64,000 nucleotides of DNA from Leisingera daeponensis (GTDB lineage: Bacteria; Pseudomonadota; Alphaproteobacteria; Rhodobacterales; Rhodobacteraceae), in contig NZ_JAHVJA010000001.1 of NCBI RefSeq assembly GCF_019801465.1, positions 868,001 to 932,000 on the forward strand, given 5' to 3'. The notes under the pieces are model-generated. The model saw only the letters and a list, made by a program, of their open reading frames with translations. It did not search any database and was not told where the DNA came from. Below are positions 17,536 to 26,530 of this stretch, in pieces. Each line of letters opens with the position of its first letter. Within the stretch, counting starts at the first letter, position 1. The translations under genes were made by a program, and so were the position numbers.

Positions 17536-17617
17536 GCACGCTGTGGCCAGAAAAACGCTCCGGGCTCCGGTGTAGCTCTTGCCTGAAACATCCCCGGGGC
17601 TAGGGCAGCGCCCCGGG

Positions 17618-19120
17618 CTAACCCTGAAACTTGGCGCGCAGCTCGGTTTTCAGCACCTTGCCGTAGTTATTCTTGGGCAGCGTGTCGATGCGCAGATAGG
17701 CCTTGGGCCGCTTGAACCGGGCGATCCGGCTGTTGCAAAGGTCGTCCAGCTCCGCCTCCGGCGCGTCTCCCACGACAAAGGCCACCACCTCCTCGCCCCA
17801 GTCGGCATGGGGCCGGCCCACGACCGACACCTCTCGCACCTGAGGGTGCATCAGCAGCACTTCCTCCACCTCGCGCGGATAAACGTTGGAGCCGCCGGTG
17901 ATGATCATGTCCTTGGACCGGTCCTGCAGGGTGAGGTAGCCGTCCCCGTCCAGCACCCCCATGTCGCCGGTCATCAGCCAGCCGTTGATCAGCGCCCCGG
18001 CGGTAGCCACCGGGTTGTCCCAATAGCCCGGCATCACCGCATCGCCGCGCACCATGATCTCTCCATGGCTGCCTGCGGGCAGGAACGCACCCTCCGGTGT
18101 GCCGATCCGCACCTCCACCACGCTCTGTGCCCGGCCGACGCTGGCCAGCCTTTCACGCCAGCGCGGATGCGTGCGGTCCTGCACGTCATGGCGCGGCAGC
18201 GCGGTAATCGCCATCGGGCATTCGCCCTGACCGTAGACCTGCACAAAGACCGGGCCGAAATGCGCCACTGCCTCCATGATATCCGCCACATACATCGGCC
18301 CGCCGGCATAGACGACGGTGCGCAGCCCCTCGCCCGTGCGGCCCAGCCGTTTGGCCTCCGAGGTCATCCGCGTGACCATGGTGGGCGCCGCAAACATGTG
18401 TACCCGCCCGAAATGCGCGGCCAGATCGAAAATCTCCGCCTCGTCAAAGCCGCCGGACACCGGGCAGATATGGCGCGCGCCAGCCAGAACATGCTGGATC
18501 GCATAGATCCCCGCGCCGTGGCTCATCGGTGCCGCATACAGCGCGTGGTCCTCTGCGCTCACCTGATCCACGTCGGCGAAATAGGCGATGGCCATGTTCA
18601 TCAGCATCCGGTGGGTGATCATCACTCCCTTGGGACGCCCGGTGGTGCCGGAGGTGTAAAACAGCCAGGCCAGATCCCCCGGCTGGCGCGACGCGGGTTC
18701 CGCCACCGGATCAGCCTGCAAGGCGTCCGCATACTCCGTGCCGGTGATGTCAACGCAGCACACCTTGGCGTTTGTGTCCTCAACCGCCTCTGTCAGCCCC
18801 GGCGACGTGAACACCAGCCCGGCGCCGGAGTTTTCAAGGATAAACTCTGCCTCCCTGCCGTGCAGCTTGGCATTGATGGGCACTGCCGCCGCTCCGGCAT
18901 ACCAGATGGCGTAAAGCGCGATCAGGTAATCCGGGCAGTTCTTCATGAAAATGCCAACCCGGTCCCCGGGCGTGATGCCCTGCGCCTGCAGCCAGCCCGC
19001 GACCGAGGCCGCCCGCGCATGGAACCCCGCGTAATCCGCAACCGGTTCCCGCCCCAGGTACAGCGCCGGCCGCGCGCCCTCCGCCGCTGCCATCCTTGCC
19101 AGCCATTCCGCTACGTTCAT
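17618..19120 (-). CDS. AMP-dependent acyl-CoA synthetase/ligase
   Basis: A 500-residue adenylate-forming enzyme. The P-loop-like A3 motif FYTSGTTGRPKGVMITH is at about residue 155. Later ANL motifs are visible (YGQGECP, MTGDMGVLDGDGYLTLQDRSKDMI, and the catalytic lysine region PKNNYGKVLK near the C-terminus). The length fits acid-CoA ligases of the medium/short-chain or benzoate type. The start at 19120 follows GGAGAGGAG. It is divergent from a PAS-LuxR regulator. The substrate may be what the neighbouring importer brings in; this link is inference from position only. Confidence 0.87.
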   Translation of the reverse strand: MNVAEWLARMAAAEGARPALYLGREPVADYAGFHARAASVAGWLQAQGITPGDRVGIFMKNCPDYLIALYAIWYAGAAAVPINAKLHGREAEFILENSGAGLVFTSPGLTEAVEDTNAKVCCVDITGTEYADALQADPVAEPASRQPGDLAWLFYTSGTTGRPKGVMITHRMLMNMAIAYFADVDQVSAEDHALYAAPMSHGAGIYAIQHVLAGARHICPVSGGFDEAEIFDLAAHFGRVHMFAAPTMVTRMTSEAKRLGRTGEGLRTVVYAGGPMYVADIMEAVAHFGPVFVQVYGQGECPMAITALPRHDVQDRTHPRWRERLASVGRAQSVVEVRIGTPEGAFLPAGSHGEIMVRGDAVMPGYWDNPVATAGALINGWLMTGDMGVLDGDGYLTLQDRSKDMIITGGSNVYPREVEEVLLMHPQVREVSVVGRPHADWGEEVVAFVVGDAPEAELDDLCNSRIARFKRPKAYLRIDTLPKNNYGKVLKTELRAKFQG

Positions 19121-19179
19121 CCGTTGCTCCTCTCCGGCTTGCGGCCGCGGCCTGAAACCGCCGCGCAAACCCAAGCCCC

Positions 19180-19209
19180 TTCAATTCCGCAGAAATACCT
19201 GCGTATTAG
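19180..19209 (+). promoter_or_regulatory. Candidate promoter giving a leaderless luxR-type message
   Basis: TATTAG (19204-19209) lies 6 bp before the ATG at 19216, so transcription would start at or next to the A of the start codon. A weak TTCAAT (19180-19185) is 18 bp upstream. No Shine-Dalgarno sequence precedes this ATG, which agrees with a leaderless transcript. Confidence 0.4.
19194..19207. promoter_or_regulatory. Palindromic operator candidate before the PAS-LuxR gene
   Basis: AATAC-CTGC-GTATT is a perfect 5-bp inverted repeat with a 4-bp spacer, ending 8 bp before the regulator's ATG and overlapping the candidate -10. This is a position for autorepression, or for control of the divergent acyl-CoA synthetase whose start is 73 bp away. 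Confidence 0.45.
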
Positions 19210-19215
19210 TAGCAT

Positions 19216-19752
19216 ATGAGCGATCTTGCCTTTGACCATGCCCCTGTGGGCCTTGCCGTTCTGGAACGCCGCGTCATCACCCGGTGCAACCTGCAATTCG
19301 CCGCCACCTTCGGCGGCACGCCGTCCGACTACGCCGGCATGCTGGTGGCGGAGCTCTATCCGAGCCAGGAGGATTTCAACCGCATCGGCGCCTTGCTGCA
19401 GCGGCCCGAAGCGCAGACCGGCAGCTACAGCGACGAACGGATCATGCGGCGGCGGTCCGGCGCCCTGTTCTGGTGCCGGGTGCGGGGCCGCTCGGTGACG
19501 CCGGAGGCGCCGTTTCAGACCGGGATCTGGTCATTTGCCGACATCTCCGAGGACCGCCCCGTGGTCTCCCTAACCCCGCGCGAGCGGGAGGTGGCAATTC
19601 TGACCTGCAAGGGGCTGTCCGCCAAGGAAATCGGCAAGCAGCTGGACCTGTCCTACCGCACCGTGGAAAGCCACCGGGCGCATCTTTTGCATAAATTCGG
19701 TGCCCGCAAACTGCCGGAACTGGTAGCGAAACTGTCCGGGATGCCCCTCTGA
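19216..19752 (+). CDS. PAS domain LuxR-type regulator
   Basis: A 178-residue regulator. Residues 1-112 form a compact PAS-like sensor (DHAPVGLAVLERRVITRCN at the start, GIWSFADISED at the end). Residues 117-175 form a LuxR helix-turn-helix (LTPREREVAILTCKGLSAKE, then DLSYRTVESHRAHLLHKF). There is no receiver domain, so it responds to a ligand, cofactor or partner rather than to phosphorylation. It is divergent from the acyl-CoA synthetase gene, its likely target. The start has no ribosome site. Confidence 0.85.
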   Translation: MSDLAFDHAPVGLAVLERRVITRCNLQFAATFGGTPSDYAGMLVAELYPSQEDFNRIGALLQRPEAQTGSYSDERIMRRRSGALFWCRVRGRSVTPEAPFQTGIWSFADISEDRPVVSLTPREREVAILTCKGLSAKEIGKQLDLSYRTVESHRAHLLHKFGARKLPELVAKLSGMPL

Positions 19753-19909
19753 CCAGGAATTTCCCGCCGGCGATTGCGAATCCGCGCCATAGCCCTCATG
19801 TTACGGCCCAGTTCAGGAGTGCTTTCCTTGCGGTAATCCTTGCCCTATAAGCGCCCTAATTTCCCGCCCGCCTTAACCGGCGGGCCTGTCGGAATTGGCT
19901 GAGGACAAT

Positions 19910-20407
19910 ATGACAAACAAAACTCACGAAGCTGACGTGGCATTCATCAAGGCGCTGGCGGAGCTGCTGCGCGAAAACGACCTGACCGAGCTGCAGGTCA
20001 AACGCGACTACGGCGATGATGACAGCCTGAACGTGCGCGTGTCGCGCCAGACCGCAATGGCAGCGGCCCCGATGCAGGTACAGGTTCCTGCTGCAGCCCC
20101 CGCGCCGGTTGCCGCCGCAGCCGCACCGGCTGCTGCCGCCCCCGCAGCCGCAAATGACGATCCGGCCAGCCACCCCGGCGCCGTGACTTCCCCGATGGTC
20201 GGCACCGTTTACCTGCAGCCGGAACCCGGCGCGCCCTCATTCATCTCGGTCGGTGCCAAAGTCAGCGAAGGCGACACCCTGCTTATCGTCGAAGCGATGA
20301 AGACCATGAACCACATTCCGGCGCCCAAGGCTGGCACCGTGAAGCGCATCCTGGTCGAAGACGGCGCCGCCGTGGAATTCGGGTCGCCCCTGGTCATCAT
20401 CGAGTAA
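19910..20407 (+). CDS. accB: Acetyl-CoA carboxylase biotin carboxyl carrier protein
   Basis: A 165-residue BCCP. An N-terminal helical region is followed by an Ala/Pro-rich linker (about residues 45-85) and the biotinyl domain, with the biotin-attachment motif EAMKM replaced by the accepted variant EAMKT (lysine in VEAMKTMNH). It carries the carboxyl group between biotin carboxylase and carboxyltransferase in the first step of fatty acid synthesis. GAGGAC precedes the ATG. accC follows after 9 bp. A hairpin (CCCGCC/GGCGGG at 19867-19884) and two copies of AATTTCCCGCC lie in its leader. Confidence 0.96.
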   Translation: MTNKTHEADVAFIKALAELLRENDLTELQVKRDYGDDDSLNVRVSRQTAMAAAPMQVQVPAAAPAPVAAAAAPAAAAPAAANDDPASHPGAVTSPMVGTVYLQPEPGAPSFISVGAKVSEGDTLLIVEAMKTMNHIPAPKAGTVKRILVEDGAAVEFGSPLVIIE

Positions 20408-20416
20408 GGGTCTGCA

Positions 20417-21766
20417 ATGTTTGACAAGATCCTGATTGCCAACCGCGGCGAAATCGCCCTGCGCGTGATCCGCGCCTGCCGCGAGATGGGCATCAAGTCC
20501 GTCGCGGTCCACTCCACCGCAGATGCCGATGCGATGCACGTCCGCATGGCCGATGAATCGGTCTGCATCGGCCCGCCTTCGGGCGCGCAGAGCTACCTGT
20601 CGATCCCGGCCATCATCTCGGCCTGCGAAATCACCGGCGCCCAGGCGATTCACCCGGGCTACGGCTTCCTGTCGGAAAACGCCAACTTCGTGCAGATCAT
20701 CGAAGACCACGGCCTGACCTTCATCGGCCCCTCGGCGGCGCATATCCGCATCATGGGCGACAAGATCACCGCCAAGGAAACCGCCAAGAACCTCGGCATA
20801 CCGGTGGTCCCCGGCTCCGAAGGCGGCGTGCCGGACATCGCGGCGGCCAAGAAGGCCGCTGCCGAGATGGGCTATCCGGTGATCATCAAGGCGACCGCCG
20901 GCGGCGGCGGCCGCGGCATGAAGGTGGCCAAGAACGAGAAAGAGCTGGTTTCAGCCTTCTCCACCGCCCGCTCCGAGGCCAAGGCCGCGTTCGGCAATGA
21001 CGAAGTCTACATGGAGAAATACCTCCAGAAGCCGCGTCACATCGAAATCCAGGTCTTCGGCGACGGCAAAGGCACCGGCGTGCACCTGGCGGAACGCGAC
21101 TGCTCGCTGCAGCGCCGCCACCAGAAGGTGTTCGAGGAGGCCCCTGGCCCCTGCATCACCCCGGAAGAGCGCGCCAAGATCGGCAAGATCTGCGCCGACG
21201 CCATCGGCAAAATGGGCTATTCCGGCGCCGGCACCGTCGAGTTCCTCTATGAGGACGGCGAGTTCTACTTCATCGAGATGAACACCCGCCTGCAGGTGGA
21301 GCACCCGGTGACCGAGGCCATCTTCGGCGTCGACCTGGTGCGCGAGCAGATCCGGGTGGCCGAAGGCCTGCCGATGTCCTTCACCCAGGACGATCTGGAA
21401 ATCAACGGCCACGCCATCGAGGTGCGGATCAACGCCGAGAAGCTGCCGAACTTCTCGCCCTGCCCGGGCAAGATCACCCAGTACCACGCCCCCGGCGGCC
21501 TGGGTGTGCGGATGGATTCGGCGCTTTACGACGGCTACTCGATCCCGCCCTACTACGACTCGCTGATCGGCAAGCTGATCGTGCACGGCCGCGACCGGAC
21601 CGAGGCGCTGGCACGCCTGAACCGCGCCCTGGGCGAGCTGATCATCGACGGCATCGACACCACCGTGCCGCTGTTCCATGCACTGCTGCAGGAGCAGGAC
21701 ATCCACACCGGCGACTACGGCATCCACTGGCTGGAACGCTGGCTGGAAGAGAACACGCCGGGCTGA
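20417..21766 (+). CDS. accC: Acetyl-CoA carboxylase biotin carboxylase
   Basis: A 449-residue ATP-grasp enzyme of standard length. It starts [20 protein letters not shown], has the glycine-rich ATP loop [12 protein letters not shown] near residue 157 and the [13 protein letters not shown] active-site segment near residue 290. It carboxylates the biotin on AccB using ATP and bicarbonate. The gene directly follows accB and a strong terminator begins 6 bp after the stop. Confidence 0.97.
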   Translation: MFDKILIANRGEIALRVIRACREMGIKSVAVHSTADADAMHVRMADESVCIGPPSGAQSYLSIPAIISACEITGAQAIHPGYGFLSENANFVQIIEDHGLTFIGPSAAHIRIMGDKITAKETAKNLGIPVVPGSEGGVPDIAAAKKAAAEMGYPVIIKATAGGGGRGMKVAKNEKELVSAFSTARSEAKAAFGNDEVYMEKYLQKPRHIEIQVFGDGKGTGVHLAERDCSLQRRHQKVFEEAPGPCITPEERAKIGKICADAIGKMGYSGAGTVEFLYEDGEFYFIEMNTRLQVEHPVTEAIFGVDLVREQIRVAEGLPMSFTQDDLEINGHAIEVRINAEKLPNFSPCPGKITQYHAPGGLGVRMDSALYDGYSIPPYYDSLIGKLIVHGRDRTEALARLNRALGELIIDGIDTTVPLFHALLQEQDIHTGDYGIHWLERWLEENTPG

Positions 21767-21772
21767 AACCCG

Positions 21773-21804
21773 CGGGGCGCACCAGCAGGTTGCGCCCCGT
21801 TTTA
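21773..21804 (+). terminator. Terminator of accBC
   Basis: A 9-bp perfect stem CGGGGCGCA/TGCGCCCCG with a 9-nt loop, followed by TTTTACTTTT. Confidence 0.9.
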
Positions 21805-21840
21805 CTTTTCCCTGCCTTTGCCCTTTATACTGGCGTCACT

Positions 21841-22473
21841 ATGAGCCTGACTGCCGATCTCCTGCTGCACGCCTATTCCGCCGGTGTCTTCCCTATGGCC
21901 GAACACCGCGACGACCCCGAAGTGTTCTGGGTCGACCCCAAACGGCGCGGGATCCTGCCGCTCGACGGCTTCCGCATTTCCCGGTCCCTCGCCAAGCGCA
22001 TCCGCAACGGCGGCTTCGAGATCACTGTGAACCGGGATTTCGCTGGCGTGGTGGACGGCTGCGCCGACCGGGCCGAGACCTGGATCAACTCAGAAATCCG
22101 GGACCGCTACCTCGACCTGCACATGATGGGCAACGCCCATTCGCTGGAGGTCTGGCACGAGGGGGAACTGGCCGGCGGCACCTATGGCGTTTCGCTCGGC
22201 GGCGCCTTTTTTGGCGAGAGCATGTTTTCGCGCCGCCGCGATGCCTCCAAGGTGGCGCTGGCCTATCTCACCGACCGGCTGCGGCAGGCGGGCTTCACCT
22301 TGTGCGACACCCAGTTCCTGACCGCGCATCTGGCCTCAATGGGCGGGATCGAAATCACCCGTGCACGCTACCGCGCGCTGCTCCGCGAAGCCCTGAACAG
22401 GAAGGCGGATTTCTTGCAGCCGCCTGTGCCGGCGCCTCAGCTGCTTTTGCAGCGGATGACCCAGACGTCGTAG
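21841..22473 (+). CDS. aat: Leucyl/phenylalanyl-tRNA-protein transferase
   Basis: A 210-residue enzyme that transfers Leu or Phe from tRNA to N-terminal Arg/Lys of proteins, marking them for ClpS/ClpAP degradation. Family blocks visible include AYSAGVFPMAE, FWVDPKRRGILPL, GGTYGVSLGGAFFGESMFSR and DTQFLTAHLASMGG. The start MSLTADLLLHAY is chosen from the family N-terminus; an open frame upstream enters the accBC terminator. The last 37 bp overlap the convergent DUF2155 gene. Confidence 0.95.
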   Translation: MSLTADLLLHAYSAGVFPMAEHRDDPEVFWVDPKRRGILPLDGFRISRSLAKRIRNGGFEITVNRDFAGVVDGCADRAETWINSEIRDRYLDLHMMGNAHSLEVWHEGELAGGTYGVSLGGAFFGESMFSRRRDASKVALAYLTDRLRQAGFTLCDTQFLTAHLASMGGIEITRARYRALLREALNRKADFLQPPVPAPQLLLQRMTQTS

Positions 22474-22799
22474 CGGTTGTGGTCCAGCGCGTTCAGCGCC
22501 GGGCTGGAGGCAATCATCCAGCCCTGGAAATGCTCGGCGCCGTTCTTCGGGTCCCGCACCGACAAATAGGCAAAAGCATCCCCGGTCGGGTTCTCCGCCG
22601 GATAACGGCAGTCGTGCACGCTTACTAGCAGGCCGAACATCTCGGCACTGCCGCCAATGGCAACTTCAGCATCCAGGGAATGCCCGTTGACCTTGTCCAG
22701 CGCCCGCAGCACCGCTGCCGTGCCCTGCTCGGCTTGCTCCTGCGCCCAGCCGGGCATGGCCAGCGCAAAAGCCGTCAGTGCTGCCGCAAGGCGCTTCAC
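22437..22799 (-). CDS. DUF2155 periplasmic protein
   Basis: A 120-residue protein with a signal peptide (MKRLAAALTAFALAMPGWAQ) and the DUF2155 body. The body includes LDKVNGHSLDAEVAIG, CRYPAENPTGDAFAYLSV and GWMIASSPALNALDHNRYDVWVIRC. Two conserved cysteines could form a disulfide. In alphaproteobacteria it is almost always beside mlaD and the NDUFA12 gene. Its role is not established. It starts with GTG overlapping the mlaD stop (GTGA) and its 3' end overlaps aat on the other strand. Confidence 0.87.
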   Translation of the reverse strand: MKRLAAALTAFALAMPGWAQEQAEQGTAAVLRALDKVNGHSLDAEVAIGGSAEMFGLLVSVHDCRYPAENPTGDAFAYLSVRDPKNGAEHFQGWMIASSPALNALDHNRYDVWVIRCKSS

Positions 22800-23251
22800 G
22801 AGTCGCCCTCGCCGCCGCCCGCGACGAATTTCACCAGCAGCGAGATCAGGCTGACCGCGCCTTGGGTGTCCTCGATCTCATCGCCGGGCTCAAAGGCGAA
22901 GGGCGAGCCCCCCGGCATGATCTCCACGAAATTGCCGCCCAGCAGGCCTTCGGAGGAAATCACCACCGCACTGTCATCGGGGATCTCGATGCCCTCCTTG
23001 ACGGAAAACACGGTATCGGCGCGGAACGTTTCCGGGTTCAGCCCGACACCGGTGACGGTGCCGATCTTGACGCCTGCAAGACGCACATCGGTGCCAACGC
23101 TGACGCCTTCCAGCGAACGGAAAGAGGCGGTCAGATCATAGGTGGAGCCGGCGCGCGACAGGCCAGCAGCCTGCCCCGCATAAACGGCAAAGCCGATGGC
23201 CGCCGCCAGCACGATGCCGCCGGCAAAAACTTCAGTGGGATTATGGGACAT
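22796..23251 (-). CDS. mlaD: MlaD-like phospholipid-transport protein
   Basis: A 151-residue single-pass inner-membrane protein with an MCE domain. The TM helix is at about residues 10-27 (AGGIVLAAAIGFAVYAG) and the MCE core follows (FRSLEGVSVGTDVRLAGVKIG). MlaD hexamers form the periplasmic ring of the Mla system that moves phospholipids between outer and inner membrane. The other Mla genes are not in this window, as is normal for this alphaproteobacterial cluster. The start is at MSHNPTEVF with AAAGG upstream. Confidence 0.9.
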   Translation of the reverse strand: MSHNPTEVFAGGIVLAAAIGFAVYAGQAAGLSRAGSTYDLTASFRSLEGVSVGTDVRLAGVKIGTVTGVGLNPETFRADTVFSVKEGIEIPDDSAVVISSEGLLGGNFVEIMPGGSPFAFEPGDEIEDTQGAVSLISLLVKFVAGGGEGDS

Positions 23252-23276
23252 GAAATCAGCCTTTTGGCAGATGTGT

Positions 23277-23663
23277 TTACTCGGGCACCCAGGCCTCGTA
23301 ATCGCGGCGCTCTTTCGGCTCGCCGCCTTTGCGGATCGACCCCGCCGGCGCATAGGCCATCATGGTGCCGGTCAGGTTTTCCTGATGCGGCTTTTCCCAG
23401 GCCTTGTGCTTCAGCGGCTTTTCGCTCGGCACCTCGTCAAAGGTGCGGTGCAGCCAGCCGTGCCAGTCCGGGCTCACGCGGGAGGCCTCGGCCTCGCCAT
23501 TGAAGATCACCCAGCGCTTGCTGTCGTCCGCATTGCGGTAGAAGACATTGCCCTGATCATCCTCGCCCACCTTGATCCCCTTGCGGGCGGTGAAAATCGC
23601 GGTGTTCAGGGTGGAACCGTTCCACCAGGTCACAGCGCGCAGAAGAGTGTTCAGGATTCCCAT
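23277..23663 (-). CDS. NDUFA12-family NADH:ubiquinone oxidoreductase accessory subunit
   Basis: A 128-residue homologue of the mitochondrial complex I subunit NDUFA12 (B17.2), a supernumerary subunit retained in alphaproteobacteria. Typical blocks are [16 protein letters not shown]-like [27 protein letters not shown] and a C-terminal YEAWVPE. It starts at MGILNTLLR with GGAGG upstream. It heads the NDUFA12-mlaD-DUF2155 operon. A 13-bp inverted repeat lies 36 bp upstream of its start. Confidence 0.92.
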   Translation of the reverse strand: MGILNTLLRAVTWWNGSTLNTAIFTARKGIKVGEDDQGNVFYRNADDSKRWVIFNGEAEASRVSPDWHGWLHRTFDEVPSEKPLKHKAWEKPHQENLTGTMMAYAPAGSIRKGGEPKERRDYEAWVPE

Positions 23664-23699
23664 GGGTGCCTCCGGATTTTTCAGACTTGATATGGCCCA

Positions 23700-23756
23700 A
23701 TTTCCCGCCAAGGTCCAGTCGCTTGCACCTTGCCAGGCTTAGACTTGGCGGGAAAT
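23700..23756. repeat. 13-bp perfect inverted repeat upstream of the NDUFA12 gene
   Basis: ATTTCCCGCCAAG (23700-23712) and CTTGGCGGGAAAT (23744-23756) are perfectly complementary, with a 31-bp loop. It lies between the second ridA stop and the NDUFA12 gene start, both on minus. It lacks a T-tract on the minus strand. It may be a terminator-like hairpin, or a pair of operator sites, because the 11-mer AATTTCCCGCC also occurs twice before accB. Confidence 0.6.
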
Positions 23757-23795
23757 GGCAGTTTTGCGTCAGCAGCTGATGCGCCGCCCCGCAGG

Positions 23796-24161
23796 TCAGC
23801 TGCCGGCCGGAGCCAGCGCGGTCAGCTCAATCTCAATCCGGAACTTGGGATCGATCAGGTTGCACTCCACCATGGTGGCCGCCGGTGGGTTGGCGCCGAA
23901 GGTTTCCGCCAGGACCGGCCAGCAGGGTTCGAACTCCGCTGCATCCGGAAGGTAGTAGTTCACCCGCACCGCATCGGCAAAGCTGGCACCGGCCTTCTCC
24001 AGCGCCGCGCCGATTGTCTCCAGCGCCGATCTGCACTGGGCGACAACATCGTCGCCCTGCCCGACGGTGCCCGCCACATGCACGAAGCCGCCCGCCACCA
24101 CGGCGCGGCTGTAACCGATCTTTGCCTCGAACTCACCGCCCGAAGAAATCCGCTTGATCAT
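23796..24161 (-). CDS. RidA family (YjgF/UK114) protein, second paralogue
   Basis: A 121-residue RidA-family protein, only distantly related to the one at 1.6-2.0 kb. Visible family features are IGYSRAVVAGGFVHVAGTVG near the start, ANPPAATMVECNLIDPKFRIEIELTA at the end. The archetypal catalytic arginine (C-x-R) is replaced, giving no clear deaminase signature. GGAGAG lies 6 nt before the ATG. It follows clpX on the same strand but a terminator separates them. Confidence 0.85.
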   Translation of the reverse strand: MIKRISSGGEFEAKIGYSRAVVAGGFVHVAGTVGQGDDVVAQCRSALETIGAALEKAGASFADAVRVNYYLPDAAEFEPCWPVLAETFGANPPAATMVECNLIDPKFRIEIELTALAPAGS

Positions 24162-24175
24162 GTTTCTCTCCTCAA

Positions 24176-24206
24176 CATGAAAGCGGCGCGGAAATCACCG
24201 CGCCGC
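24176..24206 (-). terminator. Terminator of clpX
   Basis: A 9-bp perfect GC stem GCGGCGCGG/CCGCGCCGC with a 6-nt loop, followed on minus by TTTCAT. It lies 22 bp after the clpX stop. Confidence 0.75.
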
Positions 24207-24227
24207 CCGATACAAACTTTCTGCCGC

Positions 24228-25496
24228 TCAGCCCGCTGACGCCGGCTCTTTCTCTGCATCCGCGTGGATCATCAGCGGCTGCGCTTCCGAGGTCACGGCC
24301 TCTTCGTTCACCACCACCTTGGTGACGCTGTCCATGCCGGGCAGGTCGAACATGGTATCCAGCAGGATATCCTCCATGATCGAGCGCAGGCCGCGGGCGC
24401 CGGTCTTGCGGTCGATGGCCTTCTTGGCAATCGCGCTCAGCGCCTCGTCGGTGAAGTCCAGCTCGGTGTCTTCCAGCTCGAACAGGCGCTGGTACTGCTT
24501 GACCAGGGCGTTCTTGGGCTGGGTCAGGATGGTGACCAGCGCGTCCTCATCCAGGTCTTCCAGCGTCGCCAGAACCGGCAGACGGCCGACAAATTCCGGG
24601 ATCAGGCCGAATTTCAGCAGATCTTCCGGCTCCAGGTCCTTGAAGATCTCGCCGACGCCGCGCTCGTCATTGTCGCGCACATCGGCGCCAAAGCCCATCG
24701 CCGAGCCCTTGCCGCGCTGCGCGATGATCTTGTCGAGACCGGCAAAGGCGCCGCCGCAGATGAACAGGATGTTGGTGGTGTCCACCTGCAGGAATTCCTG
24801 CTGCGGATGCTTGCGGCCGCCCTGCGGCGGCACCGAAGCGACGGTGCCTTCCATCAGCTTCAGCAGCGCCTGCTGCACACCCTCGCCCGACACGTCGCGG
24901 GTGATCGAGGGGTTTTCCGACTTGCGGGTGATCTTGTCGACCTCGTCGATATAGACGATGCCGCGCTGCGCCCGCTCGACATTGTATTCCGACGCCTGCA
25001 GCAGCTTCAGAATGATGTTCTCGACATCCTCGCCCACATAACCGGCTTCGGTCAGCGTGGTGGCATCAGCCATGGTGAAGGGCACATCCAGAATCCGCGC
25101 CAGCGTCTGCGCCAGCAGCGTTTTGCCGCAGCCGGTGGGGCCGATCAGCAGGATGTTCGACTTCGCCAGTTCGATGTCCGAACCCGCCTTCTGGGCGTGG
25201 TTCAGGCGCTTGTAGTGATTGTGCACCGCAACCGACAGCACCCGCTTGGCGGTCGCCTGGCCGATCACATAGTCATCCAGCACCTGGCAGATGTCCTTGG
25301 GCGTCGGCACACCGTCGGTGGCCTTAAGGCCCGATGCCTTGGTTTCTTCACGGATGATGTCCATGCACAGTTCAACGCATTCATCGCAAATGAAGACGGT
25401 GGGGCCAGCGATCAGCTTGCGCACTTCATGCTGGCTCTTGCCGCAGAAGCTGCAATAGAGGGTGTTCTTGCTGTCGCCGCCTGAATTCGTCGCCAT
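24228..25496 (-). CDS. clpX: ClpX ATP-dependent unfoldase
   Basis: A 422-residue AAA+ protein of standard ClpX length. The N-terminal zinc-binding domain has CSFCGKSQ and [10 protein letters not shown]. Walker A is GPTGCGKT near residue 118, Walker B is [10 protein letters not shown], and the ClpP-contact loop and sensor II (GARGLRSI) follow. ClpX unfolds tagged substrates and feeds them to ClpP; in Caulobacter relatives it degrades CtrA. It lies downstream of clpP on the same strand, with a 149-bp gap that may hold its own promoter. Confidence 0.98.
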   Translation of the reverse strand: MATNSGGDSKNTLYCSFCGKSQHEVRKLIAGPTVFICDECVELCMDIIREETKASGLKATDGVPTPKDICQVLDDYVIGQATAKRVLSVAVHNHYKRLNHAQKAGSDIELAKSNILLIGPTGCGKTLLAQTLARILDVPFTMADATTLTEAGYVGEDVENIILKLLQASEYNVERAQRGIVYIDEVDKITRKSENPSITRDVSGEGVQQALLKLMEGTVASVPPQGGRKHPQQEFLQVDTTNILFICGGAFAGLDKIIAQRGKGSAMGFGADVRDNDERGVGEIFKDLEPEDLLKFGLIPEFVGRLPVLATLEDLDEDALVTILTQPKNALVKQYQRLFELEDTELDFTDEALSAIAKKAIDRKTGARGLRSIMEDILLDTMFDLPGMDSVTKVVVNEEAVTSEAQPLMIHADAEKEPASAG

Positions 25497-25595
25497 GGTC
25501 TACCTTTCAGTCCGCCCGGTCCGCTGCGCCCGCGCCGCGGGGCAATTCATCTTTTGGCCAGCTTAAGCCAGTGCTTAGGCCGCCACAATGTGAAA

Positions 25596-25623
25596 GTGCG
25601 CCCCATCTGAAACCCGGGGCACA
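25596..25623 (-). terminator. Possible terminator of clpP
   Basis: On the minus strand, GTGTGCCCC and GGGGCGCAC pair with one bulge around an 11-nt loop, followed by TTTCACATT. It starts 22 bp after the clpP stop. This would partly separate clpP from clpX transcription. Confidence 0.5.
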
Positions 25624-25645
25624 CCGCTGGTCACACGCGCAGGCC

Positions 25646-26278
25646 TCAGGCCTGCTCGTCGTCGCCCTTGGCGCGGTTTTCGACGATCTCGTCGATCAGG
25701 CCGAACTCCTTGGCCTCTTCCGGCGACATGAAATTGTCGCGCTCCAGCGCGTTGACGATGCTGTCGTAGTCCTGGCCGGTGTGCTTGACGTAGATCTCAT
25801 TCAGGCGCTTCTTCAGCTTCAGGGTCTCTTCGGCGTGGATCATGATGTCGGTGGCCTGGCCCTGGAAGCCGCCGGAGGGCTGGTGCACCATCACGCGGGA
25901 GTTCGGCAGGGAGAAACGCATGCCCGGCTCGCCGGCGGTCAGCAAGAGCGACCCCATCGAAGCCGCCTGGCCGATCACCAGGGTCGAGACCTTGGGCTTG
26001 ATGTACTGCATGGTGTCATAGATCGACAGGCCGCTGGTCACCACGCCGCCCGGGCTGTTGATGTACATGGAGATTTCCTTGGACGGGTTCTCCGCCTCAA
26101 GGTGCAAGAGCTGCGCCACGATCAAAGAGCTCATCCCGTCGTGCACCGGGCCGTTCAGGAAGATGATCCGCTCCTTCAGCAGGCGGGAAAAGATGTCATA
26201 GGCCCGCTCGCCCCGGCTGGTCTGCTCAACCACCATCGGGACCAGGGTATTCATGTATGTTTCTCTGGGATCAATCAT
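25646..26278 (-). CDS. clpP: ClpP serine protease subunit
   Basis: A 210-residue ClpP. The catalytic serine is S107 in GQAASMGS and the histidine is H132 in VMVHQPSGG. Pore and oligomer motifs are standard. The start [10 protein letters not shown] has AGG 5 nt upstream and fits related Rhodobacteraceae proteins; an internal ATG eight codons in is possible because the first residues are removed on maturation. It forms the tetradecameric chamber used by ClpX. It is divergent from a GlxA-type regulator. Confidence 0.97.
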   Translation of the reverse strand: MIDPRETYMNTLVPMVVEQTSRGERAYDIFSRLLKERIIFLNGPVHDGMSSLIVAQLLHLEAENPSKEISMYINSPGGVVTSGLSIYDTMQYIKPKVSTLVIGQAASMGSLLLTAGEPGMRFSLPNSRVMVHQPSGGFQGQATDIMIHAEETLKLKKRLNEIYVKHTGQDYDSIVNALERDNFMSPEEAKEFGLIDEIVENRAKGDDEQA

Positions 26279-26344
26279 TTCGACCTGCCTGCGTTGTTTA
26301 TGTCCGGCACCATACCCGACAGTGTGTTACCCGAGTCTTAGTAT

Positions 26345-26369
26345 CGCCCCTTTTGACCTGCAAGGGGCG
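26345..26369. promoter_or_regulatory. Inverted repeat in the clpP/GlxA divergent region
   Basis: CGCCCCTT (26345-26352), 9 nt, AAGGGGCG (26362-26369) is a perfect 8-bp inverted repeat. A TTGACC (26353-26358), usable as a -35 for the rightward gene, sits in its spacer. It could be an operator or a leader hairpin. Confidence 0.4.
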
Positions 26370-26530
26370 GCGGTCATTTTCACGATGACGCAAACCTGTA
26401 TCCGGTGTCGCAATCCGCTGGAACGCTGTCGCTATTCTCAGGCAGCGGCGCGCGGCAGAGCCGTAGGAAACACTCGCAAGTCTGATTTCCGCCCGGCGCA
26501 TTGCACCGGGTGCCGCGCTGGGGTTCCGCC

